NCBI GenBank assembly: GCA_036521075.1 | Contig: DATDIL010000135.1 | Span: 124,001-188,000 of the forward strand | Origin: DAIDKA01 sp036521075 | Lineage (GTDB): Bacteria; Pseudomonadota; Gammaproteobacteria; Steroidobacterales; Steroidobacteraceae | Length of the DNA: 64,000 bases | Direction: 5' to 3' | Shown: positions 62,646-64,000 of the stretch, in pieces | Numbering within the stretch: position 1 is the first letter of the stretch | How the letters are laid out: each line of letters starts with the position of its first letter | Position numbers and translations under genes: made by a program | The notes under the pieces: model-generated | The model's database searches: none | What the model saw: the letters and a program-made list of their open reading frames with translations, nothing else | Told to the model about the DNA's origin: nothing

Positions 62646-63929
62646 ATGGTGATACTTCTCAGCAAACTCGGGGAACACCCGCGAATAAAGCAGCTGGGCC
62701 CCGGTCTGATCACCGGTGCCGCGGACGATGATCCGAGTGGCATCGCCACCTACTCGCAGGCCGGAGCGCAATTCGGCTACAGCATGCTGTGGGCGGTGCT
62801 GTTCACCTATCCGCTGATGGTCGGAATCCAGATGGTCAGCGCGCGGCTCGGCTGCATCAGCGGTCGCGGCCTGGCGGCGAATGTGAAAGCGGTGTTCCCG
62901 CGGTGGGTGCTGTACAGCATCGTCGGCCTGCTGCTGATGGCCAATACCATCAACATTGCAGCCGATGTGGCCGCGATGGGCGAAGCGCTGCGGCTGCTGG
63001 CTGGTGGCTCGGCGCGCCTGTACTCGGTCGGCTTCGGCGCCCTATGCCTGGCCTTGCAGGTCTTTCTGCGCTACGAGACTTACGTGCGCTACCTGAAGTG
63101 GCTGACCCTGGTGCTGCTGTCGTACGTCGCGGTCATCTTCACGATTCATGTCCCGTGGAATACGGTGGTTCGTGAACTGGCGTTTCCGAGCCTGGTGCTT
63201 GACAACAATACGATCACCGTCATCGTCGCCGTCTTCGGTACCACCATCAGCCCGTATCTGTTCTTCTGGCAGGCGGCGCAGGAGGTGGAGGACCTGCGGG
63301 CGCTGTCCACCCGCAATGGTCAGGGCACCCTGCTGCCGCACGCGCAGGATGTCGCACGCCGCCACCTGCGCCGCATCCGCTGGGACACCTATCTTGGCAT
63401 GGGGTTTTCGAACCTCATCGCCTTCTTCATCATCTTGAGCACCGCGGCGACGTTGCACGCGTCGGGCTTCACGAACATTCAAACCTCGGCCCAGGCGGCC
63501 AGCGCACTGCGACCACTGGGGGGGCAGCTCACCTTCCTGCTCTTCAGCCTCGGGATCATCGGTACCGGAATGCTGGCCGTTCCGGTACTGGCCGGATCGG
63601 CCGCATATGCCGTATCCGAGAGCTTTGACTGGCAGTCGGGCATGGACCGCAAGCTGCACGAGGCCCTGGAATTTTACGCCATCATCGCGATTGCGACGGT
63701 CGGCGGCGTGATCCTGAACTTCACGCACCTGGACCCGATGCGGGCCCTGTTATGGAGCGCCGAGATCAATGGCGTGATCGCGGTGCCGATCATGGCAATC
63801 ATGATGCTGCTCGCACGGCGCGCGGACATCATGGGCCAGTTCGTCATCCGGCCAAGGCTGCGACGCCTGGGCTGGGCCGCCACGGCAGTGATGGCGCTGA
63901 CGGTGGTCGCGATGGTGGCGACTATGTGA
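62646..63929 (+). CDS. Nramp-like divalent-metal transporter family protein, atypical
   Basis: A 427-residue, about 11-helix membrane protein of the Nramp/SLC11 superfamily. Helix 1 carries 'ITGAADDDPSGIATYSQAG'; the metal-binding Asp-Pro-Gly of classical Nramp reads Asp29-Pro-Ser-Gly here. In helix 6, where classical members have 'A..MPHN', this one reads 'GTTISPYLFFWQA' (about 200-210) and lacks the Met that favours soft transition metals. It is therefore probably in the Nramp-related group, with a different ion (for example Mg or Mn) or unknown substrate. ATG 62646 has a GGAG site; the frame opens at 62592. Confidence 0.82.
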   Translation: MVILLSKLGEHPRIKQLGPGLITGAADDDPSGIATYSQAGAQFGYSMLWAVLFTYPLMVGIQMVSARLGCISGRGLAANVKAVFPRWVLYSIVGLLLMANTINIAADVAAMGEALRLLAGGSARLYSVGFGALCLALQVFLRYETYVRYLKWLTLVLLSYVAVIFTIHVPWNTVVRELAFPSLVLDNNTITVIVAVFGTTISPYLFFWQAAQEVEDLRALSTRNGQGTLLPHAQDVARRHLRRIRWDTYLGMGFSNLIAFFIILSTAATLHASGFTNIQTSAQAASALRPLGGQLTFLLFSLGIIGTGMLAVPVLAGSAAYAVSESFDWQSGMDRKLHEALEFYAIIAIATVGGVILNFTHLDPMRALLWSAEINGVIAVPIMAIMMLLARRADIMGQFVIRPRLRRLGWAATAVMALTVVAMVATM

Positions 63930-64000
63930 AGCGCAGTGCGGCTATTTGCCAGCAGCCGGCGATCTTCACATACCGCGCCTCGAAACGGCCGGCCTTCCAG
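63922..64000 (-). CDS. 3' end of a minus-strand gene, truncated by the window
   Basis: Reading the minus strand from the window edge, one frame is open and ends at a TAG at 63922-63924: 'GRFEARYVKIAGCWQIAAL' then 'RFT'. The composition looks coding. It overlaps the transporter stop by 8 bp, a usual convergent arrangement. Too short to identify. Confidence 0.4.
   Translation of the reverse strand, partial: WKAGRFEARYVKIAGCWQIAALRFT

Noticed and set aside
1..64000. CRISPR arrays, tRNA or rRNA genes, prophage modules
   Set aside because: No regularly spaced repeats, cloverleaf-like genes or phage structural genes were seen on either strand by eye.

Overview
The window is GC-rich, densely coded bacterial DNA with no rRNA, tRNA or CRISPR array that I could see. 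The gene set points to a heterotrophic proteobacterium that lives on plant polymers: many secreted glycosidases and esterases, two PQQ-type dehydrogenases, CheB/CheR-linked hybrid kinases, a YcbK/DUF882 protein and a DUF6763 protein. A gammaproteobacterium of the Steroidobacter/Nevskia/Xanthomonas type is my best guess, but only by inference from gene content.

Layout. 1-780: a vapBC pair whose toxin looks internally shortened. 854-3643: a UPF0182 membrane protein. 3663-7474: divergent GH31 alpha-xylosidase/alpha-glucosidase and GH27 alpha-galactosidase, with a repeated heptamer in the shared promoter. 7508-15865: a CAP-domain lipoprotein, two aldo/keto reductases, an amidase, a ThDP enzyme that carries the active-site residues of benzaldehyde lyase, and an unrecognised two-gene unit. 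16012-22669: a secreted phytase-like esterase, two secreted alpha/beta esterases, an MDR reductase and a secreted cupin.

22670-25718 is the most unusual part. A 2416-bp insertion sequence (perfect 18-bp inverted repeats, 8-bp target duplication) carries an IS1-like transposase, two overlapping small genes (one ribbon-helix-helix) and a divergent membrane-protein gene. A 15-bp palindrome covers the transposase -10 box. Immediately left of the element is a compact minus-strand transcription unit: near-consensus promoter, a perfect complement of the 16S 3' tail, a tiny ORF and a strong intrinsic terminator.

25719-36441: an acetyltransferase and a metallo-beta-lactamase-fold hydrolase that meet at odd 3' ends, a PQQ dehydrogenase with a haem-c insert, a minus-strand catabolic operon (serine hydrolase, aldehyde dehydrogenase, acyl-CoA dehydrogenase, CoA-transferase) and a PQQ-type sugar dehydrogenase. 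36514-41660: a GH94 phosphorylase, probably acting on beta-1,2-glucan oligomers, divergent from an acetolactate-synthase-family enzyme. 41758-47047: PAS hybrid kinase, 3-hydroxyisobutyrate-type dehydrogenase, secreted NTF2-like protein, MFS transporter. 47168-52182: coupled GH3 and GH9 glycosidases, the GH9 lacking a signal peptide. 52184-53640: YcbK-like protein, TagA glycosylase, DUF6763. 53903-59920: four overlapping signalling genes (hybrid kinase, CheR, CheB, REC-kinase). 59879-61595: an ECF42-type sigma factor with its DGPF/YCII partner. 61910-64000: a secreted protein, an atypical Nramp-like transporter and the 3' tip of a minus-strand gene.

Together the glycosidases would release xylose, galactose and glucose units, the PQQ enzymes could oxidise sugars or alcohols in the periplasm, and the kinase clusters probably handle environmental sensing. 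Every function here is inferred from reading the translations; no database search was run.
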